Shown: positions 1 through 8,393 of the stretch, in pieces
Numbering within the stretch: the first letter of the stretch is position 1
How the letters are laid out: each line of letters starts with the position of its first letter
From: Romeriopsis navalis LEGE 11480
GTDB taxonomy: Bacteria; Cyanobacteriota; Cyanobacteriia; Leptolyngbyales; Leptolyngbyaceae
NCBI RefSeq assembly: GCF_015207035.1
Contig: NZ_JADEXQ010000067.1
Location: 1 to 34,227, forward strand
DNA length: 34,227 nt
Direction of reading: 5' to 3'
Translations under genes and position numbers: made by a program
The notes under the pieces: model-generated
What the model was told of the DNA's origin: nothing
Seen by the model: only the letters and a program-made list of their open reading frames with translations
The model's database searches: none

Positions 1-1
1 T

Positions 2-1042
2 TCCTGGACCGTCGAAATGTGCAAATGGGCCTTGCGTTCGAGGCAGCGGAATGTCCCCGACGCACCGTGGAAAACTGAACGTCATCGACGACTACGCTGC
101 GAAGATGAGCATGGCCATCGGCAACGCCCCCGCGCAAAGCGCAATCGCCGCAATCGTGAATACCGCTGGGAATTTGTCTCAACCATCGATTATGAGCGCT
201 ACTACGCCTATCCTGGCGACGATGGCCAAATGGGGCAAGCCGGCAACAATGGCGCAGCCGGCCGCTACGGCAGCGTTTTTCTGATTCCGGGCGATCGCGT
301 CCCCGCCGAGAAACTAAGCTACAGCAACGATATTGCCAACAGTCTCAAGCAGCCCATTAATTTCATTAAGAATAACTGGCTGACCAAGCCCGGACTAGCC
401 AAATATCTCGCCCCTGGTTCCGATGCCCCAAATCAGTATCGCCAGCTCCAAACCGTGCGCAACCAATTACAACTTAATTGGGAAACACCACAGTCATTGC
501 GCGAATTAGGTAATCCAACCGTCCAAGCAACAATCGACGATCGCGGTGAATTAAGCGTCAAGCTCCCAGGACATCTCGAATACAGTCGGAAAAATCAGCG
601 CGACAGTACTCAAGTGAGCATTATCCGAGGCATTAATCCCGATCGGCTGCAGCAATTCAAATTCCGGGGATTCGATCGCTTCCGTGATGCTCGGAATTTT
701 GCCCTAGTCGATGAAGGCAAACTCCTGCGAGACTTGCGAGGCATGATCATTCGCGTCAGCGTCAGTAACGGGACAAAGACCGTTAAACAAATTTATCGGA
801 TGGGCAGCAGCCAGCCACAACCAGCCGGTCTGGCAATTTTGGGAAATATCTACAAAATCCGTCTGGATCAATCCTTCGATCCATTACTAGTCAAAGGCGA
901 GGCCCTCACCTATGACATCAAAGTTGATCAAATTGCCCGATCTGGTGCCGTTTATTCATCCGGAATGCAACTCAAACAAGTTGTTGATCAAGTTACTTTA
1001 CCCAAGGTGACTTATTCCAAAGCGGAAAATACACAACGGTAA
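2..1042 (+). CDS. Collagen-like cyanobacterial protein, C-terminal part (5' end outside window)
   Basis: The frame is open to the left edge, so the true start lies upstream; the first in-window Met (at 17) is unlikely to be the start. The visible product begins with SWTVE and a very Arg-rich stretch, followed by a short run of Gly-X-Y triplets near residues 70-85 (GDDGQMGQAGNNGAAG). About 250 residues of non-repetitive, probably beta-rich sequence follow. From memory, this arrangement (Gly-X-Y segment, then a conserved domain containing a KNNWLTKPGLAKYLAPGS-like motif) occurs in large secreted or surface-associated cyanobacterial proteins annotated as collagen-like. No enzymatic motif is seen and the role is unknown. 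It converges on the ABC transporter gene across a 96-nt spacer that contains a hairpin. Confidence 0.6.
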   Translation, partial: SWTVEMCKWALRSRQRNVPDAPWKTERHRRLRCEDEHGHRQRPRAKRNRRNREYRWEFVSTIDYERYYAYPGDDGQMGQAGNNGAAGRYGSVFLIPGDRVPAEKLSYSNDIANSLKQPINFIKNNWLTKPGLAKYLAPGSDAPNQYRQLQTVRNQLQLNWETPQSLRELGNPTVQATIDDRGELSVKLPGHLEYSRKNQRDSTQVSIIRGINPDRLQQFKFRGFDRFRDARNFALVDEGKLLRDLRGMIIRVSVSNGTKTVKQIYRMGSSQPQPAGLAILGNIYKIRLDQSFDPLLVKGEALTYDIKVDQIARSGAVYSSGMQLKQVVDQVTLPKVTYSKAENTQR

Positions 1043-1082
1043 TTGCGGAGCACCCCATATTTCAGGGAACGATCCAAACGAT

Positions 1083-1122
1083 CCGGCTGAAGCCTACCCG
1101 TACAATCCTCCAGATCAGCCGG
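1083..1122. terminator. Inverted repeat between convergent genes, possible bidirectional terminator
   Basis: The arms CCGGCTGA (1083-1090) and TCAGCCGG (1115-1122) are perfectly complementary over 8 bp. They can extend two bases further out with one mismatch, and the loop is 24 nt. The element sits between the stop codons of two convergent genes, the usual place for a shared terminator. No T-tract follows on either strand, so Rho-independent termination is only a suggestion. Confidence 0.35.
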
Positions 1123-1138
1123 TTCCCACAACCTACCA

Positions 1139-3043
1139 TTAACTGACCGAATAACCCCGCTGCTGCTGCCGCTCACGAATATGGTCAAGGTTGCCGACCG
1201 GAATGGAAGCGATCAATTTCTTCGTATATTCCTGTTGCGGTTGGCGATAGATCATTTCCGCAGAATTAATCTCTTCCAAGCGCCCCTGATTCATCACCAT
1301 AATCCGGTCACTCATAAATTTGACGACGCTCAAATCATGGGAGATAAAAATATAAGTTAAGTCAAACTCTGACTGCAATTCCTTCAGCAGGTTCAACACT
1401 TGGGCCTGCACTGACACGTCTAAAGCCGATACCGATTCATCGCAAATAATAAATTTCGGATTTAGGGCCAAGGCTCGCGCAATGCAAACGCGCTGACGCT
1501 GGCCACCCGAAAACTCGTGGGGAAAACGCTTGCGCCAATCCGGATTAAGACCAACCCGCTCAAGCAAGTAAGCCACACGATCGTTGCTCGATTTCCGGTC
1601 TGACTTACCAAAGATTTTCAGCGGCTCCATCACCGCATCACCAATCGCAATGCGGGGATCAAGGGAACTAAAGGGATTCTGAAATACGATTTGGAGCTCG
1701 CGGCGCAAGTTCCGCAATTCCGTCGTGGACAGTGAGAAAATGTCTTTGCCATTGAAGATTGCTTGTCCTTGCTGAGGCTCAATCAATCGCAGGAGGGTGC
1801 GCGACAGTGTCGTTTTACCACAGCCCGATTCACCGACTAATCCTAAGGTTTCGCCTGGGAAGACATCAAAGGAGACTCGATTCACCGCCATCGTATAGCG
1901 CTTAACGCGGCCGAGCACCCCCTTAATCGGAAACGCCACAGACAAATCTCGGACCGAAAGGAGCGGCTGTTTCGCCTGCAATTCCACATTGCGCTGCGCC
2001 AGTTCTGACGCCGTCACCACCGGTAAAGCATCTAAGACCTGCTGCACATCACCGCCAACGGATTCGATCAACACCTCCCCCGAATCCAACTCCGTCACGT
2101 CCATAAAGTCAGAGACGATCGGCAAGACCTTCAGCTGCAAATCTGGTTGCGGTCGGCAGGTGAGCAGACCCTTCGTATAGGGATGTTGGGGCTGGGCAAA
2201 GATTTGCCAAAGGGAACCTTGTTCCACGATCTCACCGCGATACATCACAGCGACTTCATCGGCAATCTCAGCAATTAAGCCCAGATCATGGGTGATGAAG
2301 ACAATACTCATACCGCGCCGATCACGCAGTTCTCGCAACAAATCAATAATCGCGGCCTGCACCGTCACATCCAACGCCGTAGTTGGTTCATCCGCAATCA
2401 ATAACTGGGGATTACAGGAAATTGCGATGGCAATCATTACCCGCTGCAACTGCCCGCCCGATAGCTGATGGGGATAGCGCTCAAGCAACGCCATTTTGCG
2501 ACGATTGACTTCCTGATCAAGCTGGGAATCGCGGGTGAGCTTCGGGCTATCCTGCTGAATTTGTGCGCGGAGAACGTCATCTTCCGGCAATACCTGCACT
2601 TCTTGGAGTAGATCTAAGGCCCGCCGCCGCGCCGCCGCTTCCGGCATCTGCTCATGCTGTGCAATCGCCTCAACCATTTGAAAACCGATCGTATAGACCG
2701 GATTCAAAGAACTCATGGGCTCCTGGAAAATCATCGCCATACGCAAACCGCGCAACCGCTGCAACTCCTGACGAGACAGCGCCAGCAAATTTACCGGCGG
2801 ATGCTCAACATCGGGCTGAAACCAAATCTCCCCAGCGGTGACTTGGCCCGGTGGATTGGGGATCAATCCCATCACCGCCAAGGAGGTGACCGACTTGCCC
2901 GAACCCGACTCACCCACAATCCCCAGAGTCTGACCGGGACGCACTTGGAAAGAAATATCTCTGACTGCTTCCGTCACCCGATCGCCGGTCTTAAATTGCA
3001 CCCGGAGATTGCGCACGTCCAGCATCGGTTCAGTCATAGTCAT
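1139..3043 (-). CDS. Peptide-type ABC transporter ATP-binding protein with two fused ATPase domains
   Basis: This is a cytoplasmic energising subunit of an oligopeptide/dipeptide-class importer. Two complete ABC domains are fused in one chain (DppD-DppF or GsiA/YejF-like layout, about 634 aa). Domain 1 has Walker A GESGSGKS (about residue 44), signature LSGGQLQR and Walker [13 protein letters not shown]. Domain 2 has [16 protein letters not shown] and [12 protein letters not shown]; the Ser after DE replaces the usual Pro but the catalytic Glu is kept. The sequence continues past the ABC cores in the peptide-transporter manner ([23 protein letters not shown]). No permease or binding protein is adjacent, so its partners must be encoded elsewhere. 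I chose ATG at 3043; ATG at 3037 (MTEPML) is equally possible. The open frame begins at a TTG (3061), which I consider unlikely. Confidence 0.9.
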   Translation of the reverse strand: MTMTEPMLDVRNLRVQFKTGDRVTEAVRDISFQVRPGQTLGIVGESGSGKSVTSLAVMGLIPNPPGQVTAGEIWFQPDVEHPPVNLLALSRQELQRLRGLRMAMIFQEPMSSLNPVYTIGFQMVEAIAQHEQMPEAAARRRALDLLQEVQVLPEDDVLRAQIQQDSPKLTRDSQLDQEVNRRKMALLERYPHQLSGGQLQRVMIAIAISCNPQLLIADEPTTALDVTVQAAIIDLLRELRDRRGMSIVFITHDLGLIAEIADEVAVMYRGEIVEQGSLWQIFAQPQHPYTKGLLTCRPQPDLQLKVLPIVSDFMDVTELDSGEVLIESVGGDVQQVLDALPVVTASELAQRNVELQAKQPLLSVRDLSVAFPIKGVLGRVKRYTMAVNRVSFDVFPGETLGLVGESGCGKTTLSRTLLRLIEPQQGQAIFNGKDIFSLSTTELRNLRRELQIVFQNPFSSLDPRIAIGDAVMEPLKIFGKSDRKSSNDRVAYLLERVGLNPDWRKRFPHEFSGGQRQRVCIARALALNPKFIICDESVSALDVSVQAQVLNLLKELQSEFDLTYIFISHDLSVVKFMSDRIMVMNQGRLEEINSAEMIYRQPQQEYTKKLIASIPVGNLDHIRERQQQRGYSVS

Positions 3044-3170
3044 TCGGGTATAGCGTTCCAAACGGGTGATCGCACCATCGTTATATCATCGCGATGTGCC
3101 GACAGTTAAATGGATTGTAACCCGCCAGCTCCCGATCGACGCAGTCACGCTGGCGAAGCCCGCGCGGCAA

Positions 3171-4127
3171 TTAGCTCCGGCACATCACCATCTCACCATG
3201 GACATCCAGGCGCGTAAACTCACTCAGCTGAATAAATTGTTCGGCCAATGTATCCGCAATATCCGAACTAATCCAGCCCATCTGTTTCAACGCGTGGATT
3301 GTCGCAGCAAATTTGGCGCGTTTCGTCCCATCGGCTACTTTAATGGCTAAGCCCATCGATTCCCCCACACGTCCCACACATTGCACCCCTTCAGCGCCGG
3401 TTTTGCTGACCAGTTCACCGGCAGTTAAACGCATCAATTCTGTATCAAATTGTCCGACATCAGCAATGAGTGGCGCATGATGTGTCATCGCCCGCATCGT
3501 CCGCTCTAATTCCACCCGCTGGCCCGCCGCTAAATGCGCATAGAGATAAGCCATATGACTCAGTTGCATCAAATACGTGGGGGCCCCACAATCATCCCGT
3601 GCGCCAATAAACTCAACCGCAGGGACGCGAAGGAGTTCCGCAACTTTCCCCAAAATCAACTGCTGCAATGGATGTTTACGGCTGAGGTACGTGGCGGTCG
3701 GCAAGCTCAATTGGCGACAAGCCGCCAACATCCCGGCATGCTTACCCGAGCAATTATGCTGCAAGTTACTTCTGGCATTCGCCGGTATCGGACATTGCAA
3801 CGCCGTTGGCTCAATGTCAGCCCGCCACAAAATGTTAAAGGCCTGTCGCGCTTGGGCCGGAGTTCCCCGGTGGGAAGCACACATGATCGCTAAATCTCGA
3901 TCGGTCAGATTGAATTTTTCTAACGTCCCCGTTGTCGTCACACACATGGCTTGAAACGGCTTGAGTGCGGATCGAATAAATGTGTTGTAATTCGGATTGC
4001 CAGCGGCAAACAATATCCGACCTTGATCATCAGAAACCACCGCATGAGCATAGTGAATCGACTCAACAATGCCTTCACGTAGAAGTTGAATTTTGAGTTC
4101 TGGTGCCTGCGATTTGCGTAGTGTCAT
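3171..4127 (-). CDS. Asparaginase II family protein
   Basis: The product (318 aa) is a full-length member of the Asparaginase_II family (the thermolabile-type amidohydrolase first described in Rhizobium), which is unrelated to the AnsA/AnsB fold. Family-typical segments are visible in order: REGIVESIHYAHAVV near the N-terminus, FIRSALKPFQA, MCASHRGTPAQ, CSGKHAGMLAACR, DDCGAPTYLMQLS, and KTGAEGVQCVG near the C-terminus. The expected reaction is hydrolysis of L-asparagine to aspartate and ammonia, although many family members have not been tested biochemically. There is no signal peptide. It lies between the ABC transporter and the Ycf36-like gene on the same strand, but the gaps on both sides suggest separate transcription. 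The start is an ATG at 4127. Confidence 0.87.
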   Translation of the reverse strand: MTLRKSQAPELKIQLLREGIVESIHYAHAVVSDDQGRILFAAGNPNYNTFIRSALKPFQAMCVTTTGTLEKFNLTDRDLAIMCASHRGTPAQARQAFNILWRADIEPTALQCPIPANARSNLQHNCSGKHAGMLAACRQLSLPTATYLSRKHPLQQLILGKVAELLRVPAVEFIGARDDCGAPTYLMQLSHMAYLYAHLAAGQRVELERTMRAMTHHAPLIADVGQFDTELMRLTAGELVSKTGAEGVQCVGRVGESMGLAIKVADGTKRAKFAATIHALKQMGWISSDIADTLAEQFIQLSEFTRLDVHGEMVMCRS

Positions 4128-4216
4128 AGTTGCTGCCGTACATCATCTCAATCAGTCTTTAAAATCGCATCAATCCTGATGCCCTAAATCATCTGCCATC
4201 CATGGCCATCACTGGC

Positions 4217-4729
4217 TTAATGCCAGGCATGCCAAGCAATTGCACCACTTACACTGATGGCGCACAAGACCACACATGCGCCAATCGTCACTTGCATGCG
4301 TTGCAGTAATGGCTGCACTTCATACAGGGCAATCAAACGATCTTGATCAAGCATCTCGGGCTGCTTTTCCCAAACCTGGCCATCATACCAACCGGACTCT
4401 TCATACAGAATCTTGGTCGAAAACAGGCGCTTTTGAATGTAGGACCAACCCAAATACAATCGAATTACGGCTAGCACAGGAATAATGCAGGCCCCCCCCA
4501 TCGCCCAACCCGCAAACTCAATGGGATACTTCTGCGGCACAAAACTCGCCGCCGATACGGGCCCGGAAATCAGCCAACTGCTCAGCCACATTAAACCGAT
4601 CGGCTTGAAATACTCAAATGGCTCCAGCGTTCCCCACCGAAAATACCAAGAGTCCGCCAATGCCCGATATTCATTAATCGGCCGCTGTTCATCAGGCACA
4701 GGGCAAGGAGAGGAAGAGGAAGATTTCAT
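4217..4729 (-). CDS. CGLD27/Ycf36-like (DUF1230) membrane protein
   Basis: This 170-aa protein belongs to the CGLD27 family (DUF1230; plastid-encoded ycf36 in some algae), found in cyanobacteria and photosynthetic eukaryotes. The recognisable core runs CPVPDEQRPINEYRALADSW, then hydrophobic segments around SSWLISGPVSAASF and GGACIIPVLAVIRLYLGW. The conserved FYEESGWYDG-like motif follows (here YEESGWYDGQVWEK), then a C-terminal membrane helix. The family is membrane-associated and has been connected to iron and photosynthetic acclimation in plants; its molecular function is not established. I chose ATG 4729 because the family starts just before PVP-EQ-P-NEY. The open frame continues upstream to 4837, but that extension has no family resemblance. 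Confidence 0.82.
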   Translation of the reverse strand: MKSSSSSPCPVPDEQRPINEYRALADSWYFRWGTLEPFEYFKPIGLMWLSSWLISGPVSAASFVPQKYPIEFAGWAMGGACIIPVLAVIRLYLGWSYIQKRLFSTKILYEESGWYDGQVWEKQPEMLDQDRLIALYEVQPLLQRMQVTIGACVVLCAISVSGAIAWHAWH

Positions 4730-4872
4730 GCTATTTAACTCAGGGTTCCGCGTCGCACAATGACGACCGTTCCTCAGTATAACGGGATCAGCACAATAAG
4801 TTTTATGCGCCAAGCTTTGCTCAAGGATTAGGCTCAAACCAACATCGATCTACCGCTACACCAATCTCCCGG

Positions 4873-6420
4873 CTAAATATCGTCACCCGTGGATAGTCCC
4901 TTGGCAATCCGCGAGAGATCCGATCGTTCATCCACACCAACCCGTGTCGGCGAACCACTAATAATCCGCTCAAAGTTATGGAAGGAATCTTTAATCTCAG
5001 GGCCACTCGCGCTGATGCTGTATTCTCGGATGCCCTTATCATGCCAAGAACCACGCATTTTGAACACATTCAAGGCGCGGGACATCTCACCGCGAATCTC
5101 AACGTATTGCAGCATCAAAATCGTGTCCGTAATCGTTGAGATATGCGAGTCTGTGATCGAATGTGACCCCATAAACTGATCCGTGGTGTTGGTGAAAAAG
5201 CCGGTGATTTCTTCTTGCTTCGCAAAACCGGTTGCACCAATGACAAACTGACGGAAGGCATTATTACTGACACCGCGGGCCAAGGCCGACAGCGAGTCGA
5301 TCGCGATCCGCGCCGGTTTGAAATCCGCAATTTCGGATTTAATAATCTGCAAGTGATCCTCAAGCCCCGCCGACTCAGGATAAGCGCAAATGATTTTCAA
5401 CAAACCCTGCTGCTCCAGTCCCTCAAAATCAATGCCCCAGGAAGAAGCGTTCCGCGACAACTGCGCCCGCGACTCCTCGTAAGCAAATAGGATAGCCCGC
5501 TCTCCCGCGACACAGGCTTCCTCAAGAAACTTACTGACGAGCATAGTTTTACCCGTACCAGTTGCGCCCGTTGCAAGAATGATTGAATCCTTGAAGAATC
5601 CACCGCCACACATGTCATCTAATCGATCGATCCCAGAAGATACACGTGTATTGGACGATCTCTGAGTGAGACGCATTGCCCCCAGCGGGAAGATATTGAC
5701 GCCCTGGGCCGAAGTAATCGTGAAGGGGTATTCCCCTTTCATATGGGTGGTGCCACGCAACTTGAGGATTTCGATCGTCCGCCGCCGGCGCTCACCCTCG
5801 AGCACATTCCGCACAATCACGACATTATCCGCCACAAATTCTTCGACGCCAAACCGCGCCACTGGACCATATTCATCCAGCCGCTCGGTTGTGATCACAG
5901 TGGTGACCCCAATCAACTTCAAACGCGCCGTTAAACGCAGAATTTCACGCCGCACCAGTGACGCTGAATCATATTGCTGAAACAGCGCAGTCACCGAATC
6001 CACTGAAACCCGCTTTGCCTTATACTTCCCGATTGCGTACTGGATCCGCTCAATCAAAGCCGAAAAATCAAAGTTACCTACAACTTCCTGTCCCTCGGGA
6101 TCAGGCGAAGCATCGAGGATAAATAACTGACCATCGTCGATCAGCTGCTGCAAGTCCCAACCGAAACTAACAGCATTCTTGATGATATCGGCGGAAGTTT
6201 CTTCAAACGTGATGAAGATACCCGGCTCGTCAAAATGTTGAATACCGTTATACAAGAATTGGATTGCGAGGAGCGTTTTACCCGTACCGGACGTTCCACT
6301 GACCAAAGTTGTTCGACCGGCTGGTAAGCCACCATGACTAATGTCATCGAAGCCTTCGATTACAGTCCGAACTTTCTGTACGCCGATAGCGCGTGATTCT
6401 GCGTTACTCTTCGATTCCAT
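4873..6420 (-). CDS. kaiC: Circadian clock ATPase/kinase KaiC
   Basis: KaiC is the core of the cyanobacterial oscillator, a hexameric double-RecA ATPase that autophosphorylates and autodephosphorylates over about 24 h. Both halves are complete. CI has Walker A GTSGTGKT at residues 42-49 and the catalytic glutamate pair in ITFEET (73-74). CII has Walker A GATGTGKT near 284-291. The phosphorylation motif ITDSHIST is intact, placing the Ser/Thr pair near 427/428, homologous to S431/T432 of the Synechococcus protein. The length of 515 aa against 519 is explained by a four-residue shorter N-terminus. The C-terminal tail, used by KaiA, is present. The gene is last in kaiA-kaiB-kaiC order, 344 nt after kaiB, so it may have its own promoter. 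The start is an ATG at 6420. Confidence 0.98.
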   Translation of the reverse strand: MESKSNAESRAIGVQKVRTVIEGFDDISHGGLPAGRTTLVSGTSGTGKTLLAIQFLYNGIQHFDEPGIFITFEETSADIIKNAVSFGWDLQQLIDDGQLFILDASPDPEGQEVVGNFDFSALIERIQYAIGKYKAKRVSVDSVTALFQQYDSASLVRREILRLTARLKLIGVTTVITTERLDEYGPVARFGVEEFVADNVVIVRNVLEGERRRRTIEILKLRGTTHMKGEYPFTITSAQGVNIFPLGAMRLTQRSSNTRVSSGIDRLDDMCGGGFFKDSIILATGATGTGKTMLVSKFLEEACVAGERAILFAYEESRAQLSRNASSWGIDFEGLEQQGLLKIICAYPESAGLEDHLQIIKSEIADFKPARIAIDSLSALARGVSNNAFRQFVIGATGFAKQEEITGFFTNTTDQFMGSHSITDSHISTITDTILMLQYVEIRGEMSRALNVFKMRGSWHDKGIREYSISASGPEIKDSFHNFERIISGSPTRVGVDERSDLSRIAKGLSTGDDI

Positions 6421-6764
6421 ATCAAGCTTTTTTCAAAAGATAGAGCACGAGGCTCAAGTAAAAAGATTTAAAAGCGATCCTGATAAAGATTTGTAACACA
6501 AACCACCGCACTTACGGTTATCGGTTTGGGCCAAAAATCTTAAGAAAATCGTAAATCTCGGACGATTGATTAGCCGGGATCGCCCGACTGATAAGGGTTA
6601 TTAATCAATTGTGCGGGGACAACGAACGTCCCATCCCACTCTCCTCGTCCAAGTAAAAGCCAACAGGAACACACCAGTCAGGATGTCACAAAAGCTGCAA
6701 CATCGAATTACTTTGGATCGATTTTGACGATTCTTTACCTCACAATCAGTGTCATTTGAGGTGC
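6421..6764. other. Unusually long kaiB-kaiC spacer
   Basis: No gene was found in these 344 nt. They include an inverted repeat with arms ATTGATTA (6565-6572) and TAATCAAT (6602-6609), which encloses a small CGGG-ATCG-CCCG hairpin. The minus-strand side nearest kaiC is AT-rich (about 6421-6500), as expected of a promoter, but I could not define convincing -35 and -10 boxes. In Synechococcus elongatus kaiB and kaiC are close together and cotranscribed. The length here leaves room for an independent kaiC promoter or an RNA attenuation element. Confidence 0.5.
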
Positions 6765-7085
6765 TTATTCCGGCGATGTCAGGCGATTATCCTGGAGTTC
6801 TTCGTAAAGTAAGTCGAGGCCGACCAATACACGCTCGCGATCGGACAGATCACCGATAATTTTCCGCACCGGTGGTGGCAAAATTTTGGACAGCGTTGGG
6901 GTCGCCAAAATTTTATCTTCTTCGGCCAACTGTGGATTTTTCAAGACATCAATCACCTTCAGCGCATAAACGCCGTGGAATTCCTCTTCCAGGATCGTAT
7001 TTAAGGTTCTCAATGCACGAACTGAGTTCGGCGTATTCCCAGCCACGTAAAGCTTGAGAATATAGGTTTTTTTCGCGGTTTTCAT
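6765..7085 (-). CDS. kaiB: Circadian clock protein KaiB
   Basis: KaiB (106 aa) is the small fold-switching thioredoxin-like protein. It binds phosphorylated KaiC in the evening and sequesters KaiA. Its sequence is canonical: [20 protein letters not shown] at the N-terminus, the strictly conserved [19 protein letters not shown] in the middle and [20 protein letters not shown] towards the C-terminus, followed by an acidic tail. It is not one of the longer divergent KaiB2/KaiB3 paralogues. It lies 242 nt after kaiA and 344 nt before kaiC on the same strand. The start is the ATG at 7085. Confidence 0.98.
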   Translation of the reverse strand: MKTAKKTYILKLYVAGNTPNSVRALRTLNTILEEEFHGVYALKVIDVLKNPQLAEEDKILATPTLSKILPPPVRKIIGDLSDRERVLVGLDLLYEELQDNRLTSPE

Positions 7086-7196
7086 AACGGCTCACCATCA
7101 AGATGAGGCGGCCAACAGATAGGAGATGAGTCAACCTCTCCCTTGTTCGTTAGCACGACCTAGGACTAATTCAGGACTGAACTTGAAACGGATAAT

Positions 7197-7298
7197 TGTC
7201 ATGTGACAGGTGCTAAATCAAAAAAATATAATGAGAAACAACATGGCTGCATGGTAACCAACGCCTTATATACGCGTTGTAAGCCGTGACACAATGTC
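7197..7298. promoter_or_regulatory. Cluster of inverted repeats upstream of kaiB
   Basis: The kaiA-kaiB spacer holds three short inverted repeats. They are TGTCA-TG-TGACA at 7197-7208, CAACGC with GCGTTG at 7259-7264 and 7274-7279 around an AT core, and GACA-CAA-TGTC at 7288-7298. Further TGACA words lie nearby. The distance to the kaiB start is 110-210 bp on the upstream side, compatible with regulatory sites for the kaiB promoter. No protein can be assigned to them and individual 5-6 bp repeats can occur by chance. Confidence 0.3.
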
Positions 7299-7327
7299 GC
7301 TTATTGACATTTTGATGGGTGATCAAG

Positions 7328-8239
7328 TTACTGATTTTCAGGGGCTTCCCGAGGAATCGAACGACGATACATCTCGCAGAGATGCGCCAGCGTATCAATC
7401 AGGGTTAAACGATAATCCAATAGGATGTCCTCACCCCTGCCCTCTAATTTTAATTGTTTGGCGAACTGATCAATTAAATCCATATGAATTTCTACAACTT
7501 TCGCCACCGACAGGTCAGCGAAAAAGACGGTATTCACGAAGGCGTCGAGCTTATCGTTATTGGTCGGGTCATCCAGAAAGTAGGTAACGATAATGTCACG
7601 GTAAGAAGCCTTTAGTTCTTTTAAGAATTGCGCCCGCTCCGCCGCATCCATTTCGCGGGCAAAATTGTTCGGATCTCGTTTGTAATACACGCCTAAGTAG
7701 CCAAGTCGTTCTTTCAGTTTACTGGCTAGACGCTGTTGTTGTTGACGCAAAAGATTCTGGGCCGCGGCTTTTTCATTATCTGTGGATCCGGCAGCTTGGG
7801 GTGAGCGATGCCCCTCAACCGCACAGAGCGGGGATAGCTCTAAAAAGTCTTGCATGGCTTGATCAATCGCCGCGCCGATCGAATCGATCGGCGCAATCGG
7901 CAAGTAAACTTCAGCGGCATGGTAGCGCAGAGGCGAAATTGGCTGCTCATCGAGATCGCGCTGAGGGTGCAAAACCAGTGCCGGCAAGAGAATTGCCTGC
8001 TCCTGTAAAAAACTAATCATTGTTGGCAAGCGCGCTTCTTCATACAAAATCAGACAATCAATTTGCTGATGTTCGCGCTGAATTGCTGCCAAAAAATCGG
8101 ACTGTGATCGAAACAGTCGGACATCATAACGCTGCCGCTCTAAATATTGCTGCAATACCTGCGCAACATCATCTGTACTGGTGAATACGCAAATCAACAA
8201 ACGTTCATTGGCTGGCGTAACAGAGGATTGAACAAGCAC
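7328..8239 (-). CDS. kaiA: Circadian clock protein KaiA
   Basis: KaiA stimulates KaiC autophosphorylation by binding its C-terminal peptide. The C-terminal four-helix KaiC-binding domain is unmistakable: KERLGYLGVYYKRDP, FFADLSVAKVVEIHMDLIDQFAKQL, then GRGEDILLDYRLTLID and AHLCEMYRRSIPRE. The N-terminal half is the divergent pseudo-receiver domain (from LLICVFTSTDD onward). The open frame extends to a TTG at 8302, but a perfect TATAAT -10 box on the minus strand (8312-8317) ends only nine bases before that TTG. A transcript starting there would be almost leaderless. I therefore prefer the GTG at 8239 (about 303 aa); a TTG at 8200 would give a length closer to known KaiA (about 284 aa). Divergent from the hybrid kinase gene. 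Confidence 0.93.
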   Translation of the reverse strand: MLVQSSVTPANERLLICVFTSTDDVAQVLQQYLERQRYDVRLFRSQSDFLAAIQREHQQIDCLILYEEARLPTMISFLQEQAILLPALVLHPQRDLDEQPISPLRYHAAEVYLPIAPIDSIGAAIDQAMQDFLELSPLCAVEGHRSPQAAGSTDNEKAAAQNLLRQQQQRLASKLKERLGYLGVYYKRDPNNFAREMDAAERAQFLKELKASYRDIIVTYFLDDPTNNDKLDAFVNTVFFADLSVAKVVEIHMDLIDQFAKQLKLEGRGEDILLDYRLTLIDTLAHLCEMYRRSIPREAPENQ

Positions 8240-8311
8240 AACGTATGGGGAATTTGCAAGGGGATAAATCGACAATTGAGGATTACACGTTTGTGTAATC
8301 AAGCTGAAGTC

Positions 8312-8317
8312 ATTATA
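8312..8317 (-). promoter_or_regulatory. Predicted -10 box of kaiA promoter
   Basis: The minus strand reads TATAAT, an exact -10 consensus, about 73 bp upstream of the preferred GTG start. The -35 region at the usual distance is weak (around CTGTTG). Transcription would start near 8304-8306. No other exact TATAAT facing kaiA was noticed in this 91-bp divergent spacer. Confidence 0.45.
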
Positions 8318-8340
8318 ACGAGTTACCGGCTGCTCAACAG

Positions 8341-8369
8341 TTGACCACCATAATAGGTAGAGCGATAAC
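8341..8369 (+). promoter_or_regulatory. Predicted promoter of the hybrid histidine kinase gene
   Basis: TTGACC (8341-8346) and GATAAC (8364-8369) are separated by 17 bp, matching the -35 consensus at 5 of 6 and the -10 consensus at 4 of 6. The resulting 5' UTR would be roughly 18 nt. The site lies back to back with the predicted kaiA promoter, so one bound regulator could affect both genes. Confidence 0.4.
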
Positions 8370-8393
8370 CACCGATGGCAGCGAGGCTCTTCA

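Noticed and set aside
51-284. Alternative frame at the left edge rich in Ala and Met
   Set aside because: It overlaps the collagen-like frame, whose SWTVE start and Gly-X-Y run fit a known family, and it stops soon after.
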